This document shows positions 55,098 through 63,559 of a stretch of DNA of 64,000 nucleotides, piece by piece. The translations under genes were made by a program, and so were the position numbers. This DNA is from Moraxella sp. ZY210820 (GTDB lineage Bacteria > Pseudomonadota > Gammaproteobacteria > Pseudomonadales > Moraxellaceae), in assembly GCF_030674635.1 (NCBI RefSeq), contig NZ_CP089978.1, forward strand, positions 2,338,980 to 2,402,979. Direction: 5' to 3'. Position 1 is the stretch's first letter; each line of letters opens with the position of its first letter. The notes under the pieces are model-generated. The model had not been told where the DNA came from. It was given only the letters and a program-made list of their open reading frames with translations, and made no database searches.

Positions 55098-55245
55098 GGT
55101 GCGTCATACGCACCTTACCCAAACCCTAAAACTTTTTAAAAAAAATTTAAATATCCCCACCCAGTTTTAAAAAGGATATTTAAAAAACAGATAATTATCC
55201 AAGCATAATTATCCCAAACCTGATAATAACCGATTGGGGATTTTT
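55098..55245 (+). repeat. prpC leader repeat, copy B
   Basis: Palindrome GGTGCGTCATACGCACC (55098-55114), then the same TTTAAATATCC/GGATATTTAAA hairpin and a changed 'AGATAATTATCC'. It diverges near the end and leads into the secreted-protein gene. Confidence 0.8.
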
Positions 55246-55246
55246 A

Positions 55247-55909
55247 ATGAAAAAATATCTTATTGCAATGGCTTTATCGCTTGTCCCAACCGTAAGTTTT
55301 GGAGCGGATTATCAAAATTTTATCAGCTCAAATTCTTTGGGTAAAGATGTTCATATTTTAAACAAAAAATATAAAATAGGTTTAAAATTATCCGAAAAAG
55401 AATGGGGTGATAATGGGCGACTTTATCAAACGCCCGAAAGTGCCAAATGCTTTGTTTCGGTAGAAACAACCAAAAGAGCTAAAATTAAGTCCATTTCAAT
55501 TTGGGGCAATAAGGATTGTCAGTTTGGCACAACTTCTCCATTAAATTATCAAGTGGATAAAATGACGATGCGAGATATTTTAAATCAAGTCAAACCCAAT
55601 GAAGTTTATATACAAATTGGCTGTTTTAATTGTCCTTCTCGTATTGAAATTACTGATAATCTGATTGTAGAAAAAGACAATTATCGGATATTATTTGAAG
55701 TAGATGGTTATCATAGAGAAAGCCATATTGCTTTATCAAAGTTGTTATTTGGTAAGTATGAAGAAGATAAGCATTTTGAGTATATGGATAAGTTGGACGA
55801 ATTGTTTCGCAATGATCCAAGATTGTTTGAAAGAGATGATGTTAAAAAATTGTTATTTAAGCAGTTTATTGATCATAAAATTCATACTTATACAATTAGT
55901 CGGTTTTAA
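55247..55909 (+). CDS. Hypothetical secreted protein (220 aa)
   Basis: Signal peptide 'MKKYLIAMALSLVPTVSFGA' (1-20), cleavage before DYQN. The mature part contains four Cys (in 'AKCFVSVETT', 'NKDCQFGTT', 'IGCFNCPSR') that could form disulfides. It ends with a charged helical half ('RDDV KKLLFK'-like) without a membrane anchor. No family recognised. It lies between leader copies B and C, in tandem with the SUKH gene, hence possibly a toxin-immunity or host-interaction cargo, but this is inference from position only. Confidence 0.68.
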   Translation: MKKYLIAMALSLVPTVSFGADYQNFISSNSLGKDVHILNKKYKIGLKLSEKEWGDNGRLYQTPESAKCFVSVETTKRAKIKSISIWGNKDCQFGTTSPLNYQVDKMTMRDILNQVKPNEVYIQIGCFNCPSRIEITDNLIVEKDNYRILFEVDGYHRESHIALSKLLFGKYEEDKHFEYMDKLDELFRNDPRLFERDDVKKLLFKQFIDHKIHTYTISRF

Positions 55910-55913
55910 AAAC

Positions 55914-56098
55914 GGTGCGTTATATGTACCTTAAACCAAACTTTAAATATTTTAACCCATTTAAATATCCCCATTAAGTTTTAAAAAGGATATTTAAAAA
56001 CGGATAATTATCTAACCATAATTATCCCAAACCTGATAATTTAACCGCCTAATGCCATTAAATTATCATTTCCCATTAAGGACAAAAGGAACGCTGTT
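55914..56098 (+). repeat. prpC leader repeat, copy C
   Basis: Degenerate palindrome GGTGCGTTATATGTACC, the TTTAAATATCC/GGATATTTAAA hairpin, GGATAATTATCT and 'AAGGACAAAAGGAACGCTGTT' just before prpC. This is the copy that now drives the intact prpC. Confidence 0.82.
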
Positions 56099-57259
56099 AT
56101 GACAGACCAAGCATTACCCAAAGTAGAGGGTTTTAAACCCAAAAAGAGTGTCGCCCTAAGCGGACAAGTCGCTGGTAATACCGCCCTATGTACCGTTGGT
56201 AAATCGGGTAACGATTTGCATTATCGTGGCTATGATATTATGGATTTGGCAAATCACTGTGAATACGAAGAAGTCGCCCACTTGCTCATTCACGGACATT
56301 TGCCGAGTAAATTTGAACTCATCGCCTACAAGCAAAAACTCAAAACCTTGCGAGGCTTGCCTATTCGTGTCATTCAAGTCTTAGAAAGCTTACCTGCTCA
56401 CACGCACCCAATGGATGTCCTCCGTACTGGTGTGTCTATGCTTGGCTGTGTACACCCAGAGCGAGAGAGCCAGCCTGCTTCTGAGGCTCGTGATATTGCT
56501 GATAAAATGATTGCTTGTTTTGGTTCAATGCTCCTATATTGGTATCAATATTCACACAATGGTAAACGCATTGAGGTAGAAAGTGAAGAAGATAGCATTG
56601 GCGGGCATTTCTTGCACCTACTGCACGGCAAACGCCCAAGTGCCTATCACACCAAAGCGATGCACATTAGCTTAATCCTATACGCAGAACACGAGTTTAA
56701 TGCCTCAACCTTTACCAGCCGTGTGATTGCAGGGACTGGCTCGGACATCTATTCGTGCGTGGCAGGGGCGATTGGGGCGTTAAAAGGTCCAAAACACGGC
56801 GGTGCCAACGAAGTGGCTTACGACATTCAAAAACGCTATCGCAATGCTGATGAAGCCGAAGCCGACATCAAAGAGCGTATTGCCAAAAAAGAGATTATCA
56901 TTGGTTTTGGGCACCCAGTTTATACCATTGCCGACCCTAGAAATGTCGTCATCAAGCAAGTTGCCAAAGATTTAAGTGAGGAAACAGGCGATATGCGTTT
57001 ATTTGACATCGCCGAACGCTTGGAAAGTGTAATGTGGGACGAGAAAAAAATGTTCCCAAATCTTGACTGGTTCTCGGCGGTGTCCTATCAAAAAATGGGC
57101 GTACCAACGGCGATGTTTACCCCACTGTTTGTGCTGGCTCGCACCGCAGGCTGGGCGGCTCATATCTTAGAACAGCGAGCGGACGGTAAAATCATTCGCC
57201 CAAGTGCCAATTATACAGGTCCTGAGAATTTAAAATTTGTGCCGATGGGTGAGCGGTAA
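56099..57259 (+). CDS. prpC: 2-methylcitrate synthase
   Basis: Condenses propionyl-CoA with oxaloacetate, first committed step of the methylcitrate cycle. 386 residues. '[20 protein letters not shown]', 'HLLIHGHLP', the citrate-synthase signature region '[14 protein letters not shown]' with active His, and '[14 protein letters not shown]' with the second His. The short N-terminus is of the PrpC type, not GltA (which is about 430 residues). The ATG follows AAAGGAACG. G/C-rich against flanking cargo. Its leader is repeated twice upstream. acnD, which normally follows, is only a fragment downstream (58186), the intact copy being on the other strand. Confidence 0.95.
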   Translation: MTDQALPKVEGFKPKKSVALSGQVAGNTALCTVGKSGNDLHYRGYDIMDLANHCEYEEVAHLLIHGHLPSKFELIAYKQKLKTLRGLPIRVIQVLESLPAHTHPMDVLRTGVSMLGCVHPERESQPASEARDIADKMIACFGSMLLYWYQYSHNGKRIEVESEEDSIGGHFLHLLHGKRPSAYHTKAMHISLILYAEHEFNASTFTSRVIAGTGSDIYSCVAGAIGALKGPKHGGANEVAYDIQKRYRNADEAEADIKERIAKKEIIIGFGHPVYTIADPRNVVIKQVAKDLSEETGDMRLFDIAERLESVMWDEKKMFPNLDWFSAVSYQKMGVPTAMFTPLFVLARTAGWAAHILEQRADGKIIRPSANYTGPENLKFVPMGER

Positions 57260-57336
57260 TTAAATAAAACAGAGGCATATTTTTAATTGGGAAAATGTGC
57301 CTTTGTTTTTTAAGATTTTTGTAAAAGGTATTTTTT

Positions 57337-58152
57337 ATGACGATTGAATTTGGTAAAGTTGAAAAATATATCCAACATAGGGGTTTTGGTTTCGTCAGTT
57401 GCTGTTTTAAAAATGCAAATGATAGTTATTCATTTATAAGTAATAATCATAAGGTATTTTTCCACATCAAAGCTATTAAAAAGTTTAATTATGAAATTTT
57501 TAACAAATTAGAAAATAGCGACATTGACGACATTTATTTTTGGTTTGAAATTGAAAAAACAGACAAAGGAGAACAGGTTTTAAGGTTATTAAAATCAGAT
57601 GATAAACAAATTAAAAACAACCCTACATTTATTGAAATTTTAAAAAATAAATTTCTTGATATTTCCACTTCGTTGCCAAAATGGGTTGAAATAGCAATCA
57701 ATGATGTATTGGATAAAAAAGAAATAGAAGTCCTAAAAAATGAAAGAAATATTTTAGAACAGATAGAAAACCAAAAAAGAATTGAGCGTCAAAGAGAGAT
57801 ACAGGCGGAAAATGATAGGTTAATGGCTATCAGACAACAAGAAATTCAAAAAAGGAAAGAACTTGAAGAAATTCAAGAGCGTGAATTTGAACAGTTAGTT
57901 AATGAAATTCAAAGTTTCGGATTTACTCATAGCAATCAAGTTTCAAACTATATAAAAAGAAATCGCTTAGGTAACAAATACAGACATCTTGCAGGTGTTT
58001 TGAAAATGAGCAGGGGTTCGGATACTTGGGATTTTGTTGGTGGAATTGACCCAAAATTCTATGCAAGATTATGTTCTACATTAAATTTAAGTAGCCAAAA
58101 TTCTGGTGCTACGCCAACCAATTTTAAATCTTTTAATGATTTGAATAAATAA
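57337..58152 (+). CDS. Cold-shock-domain-like protein with coiled coil
   Basis: 271 residues. The N-terminal 70 residues show a cold-shock-like fold pattern: 'GKVEKYIQHRGFGFVS' (RNP1-like) and 'VFFHIKAIKKF' (RNP2-like), with an insertion between them. Residues about 150-195 form a highly charged coiled coil with many Glu/Lys/Gln. The C-terminal part 'YIKRNRLGNKYRHLAGVLKM' to 'DTWDFVGGIDPKFYARLC' looks like a small globular domain. A role in nucleic-acid binding is likely, but the family is unknown to me. AT-rich cargo inserted between prpC and the acnD fragment. Confidence 0.7.
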   Translation: MTIEFGKVEKYIQHRGFGFVSCCFKNANDSYSFISNNHKVFFHIKAIKKFNYEIFNKLENSDIDDIYFWFEIEKTDKGEQVLRLLKSDDKQIKNNPTFIEILKNKFLDISTSLPKWVEIAINDVLDKKEIEVLKNERNILEQIENQKRIERQREIQAENDRLMAIRQQEIQKRKELEEIQEREFEQLVNEIQSFGFTHSNQVSNYIKRNRLGNKYRHLAGVLKMSRGSDTWDFVGGIDPKFYARLCSTLNLSSQNSGATPTNFKSFNDLNK

Positions 58153-58160
58153 CGATATAT

Positions 58161-58311
58161 TTTTCACAGCCAAAGGAACTTAGCAATGAAAAACTACCGT
58201 AAACCCTTAGCCGATACTGCATTAGACTACTTTGATGTAGAGCAGGCGATTAACGACATTCGCCCAAGTGCGTATGATAATAAAGTGGTATTTAAATTGA
58301 TATGTTTATAA
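58161..58311 (+). pseudogene. Truncated acnD (5' end only)
   Basis: The leader TTTTCACAGCCAAAG and the first 30 codons ('MKNYRKPLADTALDYFDVEQ', 'AINDIRPSAY') match acnD (50534 on the other strand) with a few substitutions. After 'RPSAY' the reading frame diverges and stops after 41 codons at 58311. Homologous stretch about 58161-58276, inverted with respect to 50444-50562. This is where acnD would be expected after prpC. Confidence 0.88.
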
Positions 58312-58342
58312 ATCTTACAATCATCATCAAAAAAATAAAACA

Positions 58343-59197
58343 ATGACAACAAATGACACAATCCATCTGACAACCAAAGACCAAGAAATAATCACTTTGC
58401 ACAAGATTGGCGATAAGAGCGGTAAGGTTTGTTTTTTAACGCACGGTACTTTTTCTGACAAGCGTGTTTGTTTGGGATTGGCAAATTATTTAAAAGACAA
58501 AGGTTTTACCTGTTATATTTTGGAATGGCAAGGTCATAATGGCTATAAAGCCAAAAAACCTTTTGACTTTGAAACCGTTGCTTTATATGATTTTTATACA
58601 GCTTTTGATTATTTATGTCATCAACTAAAATTAACAAAAATTCACACCATTACTCATAGTGGTGGAGGCATTTGTCTTAGTATATTTTTGATACGCTACC
58701 CAGAATTTAAAAACTGTATTAAAAGTATGACAATGGTTGCTTGTCAGTCTTTTGGAGCGGTCTTTGATGATAAAAGCTATTTAAGAATTTTGATATTTAA
58801 ATATTTAAATAAAATGCTGGGATTTATTCCAGCAAAAAAGCTCGGATTGGGCATTGTTAATGAAAACTACCATACGATGAAACTGTGGTACGACTGGAAT
58901 TTATCAAAAAAATTTATTAGCCAAATAGATGGTATGGATTATGCTTATCATTTAGGAGAAATCAGCATACCCATTTATTGTATTTGTGGTAGTGGAGATA
59001 AAATCATAGCTCCTACGATTGGTTGTTATAAATTTTTTGAATTATTTAATGGAGATGATAAAAAATTTCAAGAATTTGGCATTAAGAATGGTCATTTAGA
59101 AGATTATAATCACAGTCGTATTATGATAAGTAGTAATGCCAAACTTGAAGTTTGGAAAACCATTGTTTTTTGGATAAATAAGTATGAAAATGATTAA
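58343..59197 (+). CDS. Alpha/beta hydrolase
   Basis: 284 residues. 'VCFLTHGTFSDKRVCLGLAN' supplies the HG oxyanion-type motif. The nucleophile is probably Ser106 in 'IHTITHSGGGICLSIF', an x-H-S-x-G elbow with Thr in place of the first Gly. The acid 'CICGSGDKIIAPTIG' and the base 'KNGHLEDYNHSR' complete a plausible triad. No lid or signal peptide seen. The substrate is not predictable. No ribosome site is obvious upstream. Likely cargo or former neighbour of the prp locus. Confidence 0.8.
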   Translation: MTTNDTIHLTTKDQEIITLHKIGDKSGKVCFLTHGTFSDKRVCLGLANYLKDKGFTCYILEWQGHNGYKAKKPFDFETVALYDFYTAFDYLCHQLKLTKIHTITHSGGGICLSIFLIRYPEFKNCIKSMTMVACQSFGAVFDDKSYLRILIFKYLNKMLGFIPAKKLGLGIVNENYHTMKLWYDWNLSKKFISQIDGMDYAYHLGEISIPIYCICGSGDKIIAPTIGCYKFFELFNGDDKKFQEFGIKNGHLEDYNHSRIMISSNAKLEVWKTIVFWINKYEND

Positions 59198-59245
59198 ATG
59201 TTTATGATATTGTTATTCTCCATATACAATCTATTCATCTTAAAA

Positions 59246-59280
59246 TAAAAAAACCGCCTTATTGCTAAGGCGATTTTTTA
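59246..59280. terminator. Bidirectional terminator (hydrolase / ompA)
   Basis: CGCCTTA-TTGC-TAAGGCG stem with A-tract left and T-tract right, between convergent genes. Confidence 0.85.
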
Positions 59281-59306
59281 TTCAAGCTAATTTTTAAAAC
59301 TAAAAA

Positions 59307-60362
59307 TTATGGTTGAACCATTACTTGACGATTACCAGAAATCGTAGCAAATACACGGCGGTTCATAGCACGACCTTCTTTAGTCTTGTTATCTGCAATA
59401 GGTTGATCCCATGCAAAACCTTGAGTTGCTAAACGATTTGGATTGATATTATATTGATTAACAAGAGCAGATTTAACAGAGTTAGCACGTGCTAAAGATA
59501 AGCGTTCATTTAACTTACGTGGACCTGTATTATCTGTATGACCTTCGATACGAGCAGTTGCGTTAGGGAATTCATTTAATGCCTCAGCAACTTTAGCAAT
59601 CTCTGGTTGATATTGTGCTTTGATATTAGACTTGTTCACGTCAAAGAATACACGCAATTCCATGTTCAAGTCTTCATTCACTAATTGTGGTTGTGGACGT
59701 TCAACAACAACTGGAGGTGCTACAGGAGTAACAGGTGCTACAGGCTCAACAACTTCTTCAACTGGAGCAGCTGGTTTGTTATGACCACCTAAAACAACAT
59801 TCAAACCTGCTAAAGCAGTGTAATTCCAAAATTGCTCGTCAAAGTGGTAAGTACCACGAGCTTCTGTACGAAGAGATAATGCATCATTTAAACGCCAGAA
59901 TACACCAACACCTGCATTACCTAAAGTACCTTCTTCATTATCACGAACACCATCAACTTTGTATTTATAATGACCAGCACCTAATAAAGCATATGGCTTA
60001 ATTTTGCTGTCATAGTTTTTAGTGATTGCATCAGTCGTTACATAGAAGTTACCAGCAATGTTTTGACCTTTATATTCACCACCTTTTACATCTTTAGCAA
60101 CATTTACATCGCCTTTGATTTGGCTATATTCAGCTTCAAAACCCACTGCAGGTGTTAATTCAACACCTAAAGCTGCACCAACGAATACATCATCTTGTAA
60201 TTCAGGTCCAGATGTCAAACGGTTATCACCAGTTTTACCATTGTTATGCTCAGTGTCAAACATAGTGTAACCAAGCATTAAAGGAGTTACTGTAACACCA
60301 GCGTTTGCAACTGCTAAAGGAGCAGCAACTAACATTGCTAATGCAATACGGCTTAATTTCAT
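59307..60362 (-). CDS. ompA: Outer-membrane protein OmpA
   Basis: 351 residues. Signal peptide '[21 protein letters not shown]' (1-21). N-terminal eight-stranded beta-barrel (about 22-195), then a Pro/Val hinge ('[16 protein letters not shown]') and the C-terminal peptidoglycan-binding OmpA domain with '[20 protein letters not shown]' and 'ANSVKSAL'. Close in pattern to Acinetobacter OmpA, an abundant porin and envelope tether. Preceded by a 'TTTTGGAGAATATCC' ribosome site. The 487-bp upstream region to the yidC terminator is AT-rich and without other genes. Single-gene unit. In Acinetobacter OmpA is elsewhere, so this position may reflect rearrangement. Confidence 0.93.
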   Translation of the reverse strand: MKLSRIALAMLVAAPLAVANAGVTVTPLMLGYTMFDTEHNNGKTGDNRLTSGPELQDDVFVGAALGVELTPAVGFEAEYSQIKGDVNVAKDVKGGEYKGQNIAGNFYVTTDAITKNYDSKIKPYALLGAGHYKYKVDGVRDNEEGTLGNAGVGVFWRLNDALSLRTEARGTYHFDEQFWNYTALAGLNVVLGGHNKPAAPVEEVVEPVAPVTPVAPPVVVERPQPQLVNEDLNMELRVFFDVNKSNIKAQYQPEIAKVAEALNEFPNATARIEGHTDNTGPRKLNERLSLARANSVKSALVNQYNINPNRLATQGFAWDQPIADNKTKEGRAMNRRVFATISGNRQVMVQP

Positions 60363-60803
60363 GGATATTCTCCAAAAGATAAAAATTACTGTTCAAGCTT
60401 ATATAGGATTTAAATTTACCCTTTCATTCATATAAGCTGTCATTAAAAGATATCATCGAAACACTGAGCCTTCAAAACTCTTTAAGTGCCTGACAATTCA
60501 TAGATAATATTAAAATTTAATCTATTATATAGAAAAAATGATTAATATTCATCTACTGCAATTGCTAATTATAACATTATTCTCATTATTATCATAGTTT
60601 TTTTGTTAAAATATGCATATTAACCAATATAAAATATCAAATAACGACACATCAAACATTTCTACAGTACATGGTTATGGTTTAAAAAATATGCTAACTC
60701 TTATTTATTTATAATGAATAATCTAATGATAAATCAATATATTACATAAATATTTGCAATTTAAAACATAAGTAATATACTTTTCCAACCACTACCTAAA
60801 AAT
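60363..60803. other. Intergenic region upstream of ompA
   Basis: AT-rich, no gene seen. It presumably contains the ompA promoter; I could not place -35 and -10 boxes with confidence. At 60770-60798 a short stretch resembles the right flank of the 42.3-kb palindrome element. Confidence 0.5.
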
Positions 60804-60840
60804 AAAAATCCGCCTAAATTTTATTTTAGACGGATTTTTT
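60804..60840 (-). terminator. Terminator of the rpmH-yidC operon
   Basis: AAAAATCCGcCTAAA/TTTTAGaCGGATTTTT hairpin 10 bp past the yidC stop, T-tracts on both strands. Confidence 0.8.
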
Positions 60841-60849
60841 CATTCAAGA

Positions 60850-62589
60850 TTAGCTGGTCGCTTGTTCTTTTTGTAAACGCTCTTTTTCAACAGCATTATT
60901 GACCATTCCTTGCTGTAAAATGGTAATCAAGTTATTGACAATCCAATACAATACCAAGCCAGCTGGCATAAACAATACAAATACTGTGAAAATAATCGGC
61001 ATCATCGCAAATACTTTTGCTTGTACAGGGTCAGTTGGTTGCGGATTTAAACGTTGTTGAATCCACATTGTCCCCCCCATAATCAATGGTAAAATAAACC
61101 ATGGATCTTTTGCTGATAAATCTTGAATCCATGCTAACCATGGTGCATGGCGTAATTCCACACTTTCCATCAATACCCAATACAATGCTAAGAAAATTGG
61201 CATTTGTAAAAATAACGGTAAACAACCTGATAAAGGATTTACTTGCTCACGTTTATAAAGTGCCATCATTTCTTGTGAAAAACGCATACGATCTTCACCG
61301 AATTCATCTTTCATACGTTGCATTTCAGGTGCAATCACACGCATTTTTGCCATTGAACGATAGCTTTTTGAAGATAATGGCCATAAAATTAATTTCACCA
61401 AAATCGTCAATAAAATAATCGCCCACCCCCAGTTCTTCACTAAATTATGGAAGAAGTCTAAGCCCATAAATAATAGTTTTGCTACAGGCCATAACCAACC
61501 ATAATCAACTGTTTGGTTTAACCCCACAGCCAAATCTTTTAAGATTGACTGAATTTTAGGGCCAGAGAAGAAGGTAGCATCAACGGTCATTGATGTTCCA
61601 GCTGGTACAGTAATCATCGGAGATGTAAAGCTAATAATATTCATATTATCAGCAGATTTACGAGATTCTAATTTTGCAGTATATACCTGTCCACCATCTT
61701 GTTTTAGATCAAGTTTACCAGGTACCCAAGCACTCACAAAATAATGTTGAACAACTGCAATCCAACCATCTTTTGCTTCAACATTTAACTTTTCGTCAGT
61801 AAAGTTAGCAAATTTCAACTTATTATAATGTTCATTAGGCGTACCCCAAGCTCCTCCCAAATAAGTACCCAAAGTAAAAATACCTTGATCTTCTGTACCA
61901 GGGTCAGCAGAATTATCTCGCTTAATTTGACCAAACATTTGACCTTGCCATGTTTGTGTACTATGGTTAGTCACTTTATGAGCAATTGTAATCGGATATT
62001 CACCTTGCTTAAAAGTAAAAGTTTTAATCACTTCTACACCATCAGCAGATTTATAAACCAATGGTACAGTCAAAATACCCTGTTCTTGAATAATTTTAAA
62101 ATCATTTAAGGTATAAGCTGTTTTTTCTACTTCATAGGTTGGTCGCCCCATTGGACTACTATCAAAACCATTAACACCAATTAAACCAGATTGAGCAACA
62201 TAAGTCCGTTGAGCATCGTTTTCTAACATCACAAATGGTTCATTACCATTTTTACTTTTGTCATGCGATAGTAGTTCTAAATGGACAATATCACCACCCT
62301 TAGGATTAATTTGTACACGATATAAATCCGTCTGTACACTAATCAAAGATGTTGTAACCCGAGTATCTTGTGTTGCCGCTTGTTGAGACACACTAGCAAC
62401 ATGTGCTTGCGGTAAATCAGAAGATGCTGTATTACCTGGCAAATCAGCAGATACATCTTGTGCAACTGCTACAGGTTCTTGTGTTGATACTGAAGTGGCT
62501 TGGCCATAATCTTTTTGCCAAGCTAAAATAAGCATATAAGCAGTAATAAAAATACCTGCTAATAAGACCAATCTAGCCCACTTTTGCAT
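60850..62589 (-). CDS. yidC: Membrane protein insertase YidC
   Basis: 579 residues. N-terminal TM (about 7-24), a large periplasmic beta domain, then the conserved five-helix insertase core ('[20 protein letters not shown]' with '[20 protein letters not shown]' and '[20 protein letters not shown]'). The conserved Arg for substrate contact lies in the core. Gammaproteobacterial length. The ATG overlaps the yidD stop by 17 bp, so translation is probably coupled. Usually followed by mnmE; here a terminator follows and mnmE is at 39.9 kb. Confidence 0.95.
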   Translation of the reverse strand: MQKWARLVLLAGIFITAYMLILAWQKDYGQATSVSTQEPVAVAQDVSADLPGNTASSDLPQAHVASVSQQAATQDTRVTTSLISVQTDLYRVQINPKGGDIVHLELLSHDKSKNGNEPFVMLENDAQRTYVAQSGLIGVNGFDSSPMGRPTYEVEKTAYTLNDFKIIQEQGILTVPLVYKSADGVEVIKTFTFKQGEYPITIAHKVTNHSTQTWQGQMFGQIKRDNSADPGTEDQGIFTLGTYLGGAWGTPNEHYNKLKFANFTDEKLNVEAKDGWIAVVQHYFVSAWVPGKLDLKQDGGQVYTAKLESRKSADNMNIISFTSPMITVPAGTSMTVDATFFSGPKIQSILKDLAVGLNQTVDYGWLWPVAKLLFMGLDFFHNLVKNWGWAIILLTILVKLILWPLSSKSYRSMAKMRVIAPEMQRMKDEFGEDRMRFSQEMMALYKREQVNPLSGCLPLFLQMPIFLALYWVLMESVELRHAPWLAWIQDLSAKDPWFILPLIMGGTMWIQQRLNPQPTDPVQAKVFAMMPIIFTVFVLFMPAGLVLYWIVNNLITILQQGMVNNAVEKERLQKEQATS

Positions 62590-62917
62590 AATGAATAATC
62601 CTAAACACTGAAAAATGGTGTTGAATAAAATACTGGCTCAAAGGCACAACAAAATAAGAGCTTTTTACATCAAACCACACATAAGAAATGCCAACTTGTG
62701 TTTTAGCTAAAGGAACAGGGTCATATCCCATGCCTCCCCAAGGATGACAACGACAAATACGCCGTGTAGCTAAATAACTACCTTTCAAAGCACCATGTAA
62801 CTGTAGTGCTTCTAAAGCATATTGTGAACAAGTGGGAATATAGCGACAACGTGGCATTAATAAAGGGCTTATAAATAGTTGATAACTACGAATTAAACCA
62901 CGCAATAACCAAGTCAT
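62573..62917 (-). CDS. yidD: Membrane protein insertion efficiency factor YidD
   Basis: 114 residues. The family core '[20 protein letters not shown]' and '[20 protein letters not shown]', '[17 protein letters not shown]' with the conserved Cys residues is present. A C-terminal extension of about 35 residues beyond the usual end is rich in aromatic residues. Overlaps yidC. Lies 12 bp after rnpA in the standard order. Confidence 0.92.
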   Translation of the reverse strand: MTWLLRGLIRSYQLFISPLLMPRCRYIPTCSQYALEALQLHGALKGSYLATRRICRCHPWGGMGYDPVPLAKTQVGISYVWFDVKSSYFVVPLSQYFIQHHFSVFRIIHYAKVG

Positions 62918-62929
62918 TGTATTACACGA

Positions 62930-63316
62930 TTAAGATGATGAAGGAGAGGAAAATTTATGTGAATGTTTACGAGCCAAATACTGCAATCTAGCCCATGCAG
63001 TCTCTAACTGTTGTAACAATTCAGTATTAGATACCTGCTCAATTCCCATTTTAGGCATTACAACAATATCGATAGGAAAATCAATTTGTTGAAATAAACG
63101 AAAACTTTCTCGTGTCAAGCGCTTTATTCTATTTCTTTCATGAGCACGACGTATTTTTTTTTTAGCAACTACTAAACCTAAACGATGTTGAGTATTTAGT
63201 TTTGCTAAAAATAAAAAATTGGGTTGATGCACTTTAAAATGTGCATCATCAAATACTGCTTTAAAATCTTGTGCATTAAGTAATCGAGATTGCTTAGCAA
63301 AGCTAAAAACAGACAT
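62930..63316 (-). CDS. rnpA: Ribonuclease P protein component
   Basis: 128 residues. Protein cofactor of the tRNA 5'-processing ribozyme. Basic motif '[20 protein letters not shown]' includes the RNR box; '[19 protein letters not shown]' is the usual N-terminus and '[14 protein letters not shown]' the central strand. Follows rpmH by 28 bp. The C-terminal Ser/Pro tail is variable in the family. Confidence 0.94.
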   Translation of the reverse strand: MSVFSFAKQSRLLNAQDFKAVFDDAHFKVHQPNFLFLAKLNTQHRLGLVVAKKKIRRAHERNRIKRLTRESFRLFQQIDFPIDIVVMPKMGIEQVSNTELLQQLETAWARLQYLARKHSHKFSSPSSS

Positions 63317-63344
63317 AACCCAAGTCTATCATTAAAAGTTTAAA

Positions 63345-63479
63345 TTAAACAGTTAAACTATGACGACCTTTTGCACGACGACGAGCTAAAACTTGACGAC
63401 CTGCTTTTGTAGCCATACGAGCACGGAAACCGTGAGTACGTTTACGCTTTAATTCAGATGGTTGAAATGTACGTTTCAT
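63345..63479 (-). CDS. rpmH: Ribosomal protein L34
   Basis: 44 residues, [20 protein letters not shown] to '[12 protein letters not shown]', the invariant L34 sequence, too short for a standard size cut-off. First gene of the rpmH-rnpA-yidD-yidC operon, adjacent to the chromosomal origin as in most gammaproteobacteria. Confidence 0.97.
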   Translation of the reverse strand: MKRTFQPSELKRKRTHGFRARMATKAGRQVLARRRAKGRHSLTV

Positions 63480-63522
63480 GACAAAACTTCCCAAAAAACT
63501 ATTAATACAATAAAGATAGGAA

Positions 63523-63551
63523 ATTTTATTGTTTATTTAAGCAACTGTCAA
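63523..63551 (-). promoter_or_regulatory. rpmH promoter
   Basis: On the minus strand TTGACA (63546-63551), 17-bp spacer, TAAAAT (63523-63528), about 45 bp upstream of the rpmH start. Confidence 0.8.
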
Positions 63552-63559
63552 TAAAAAAA

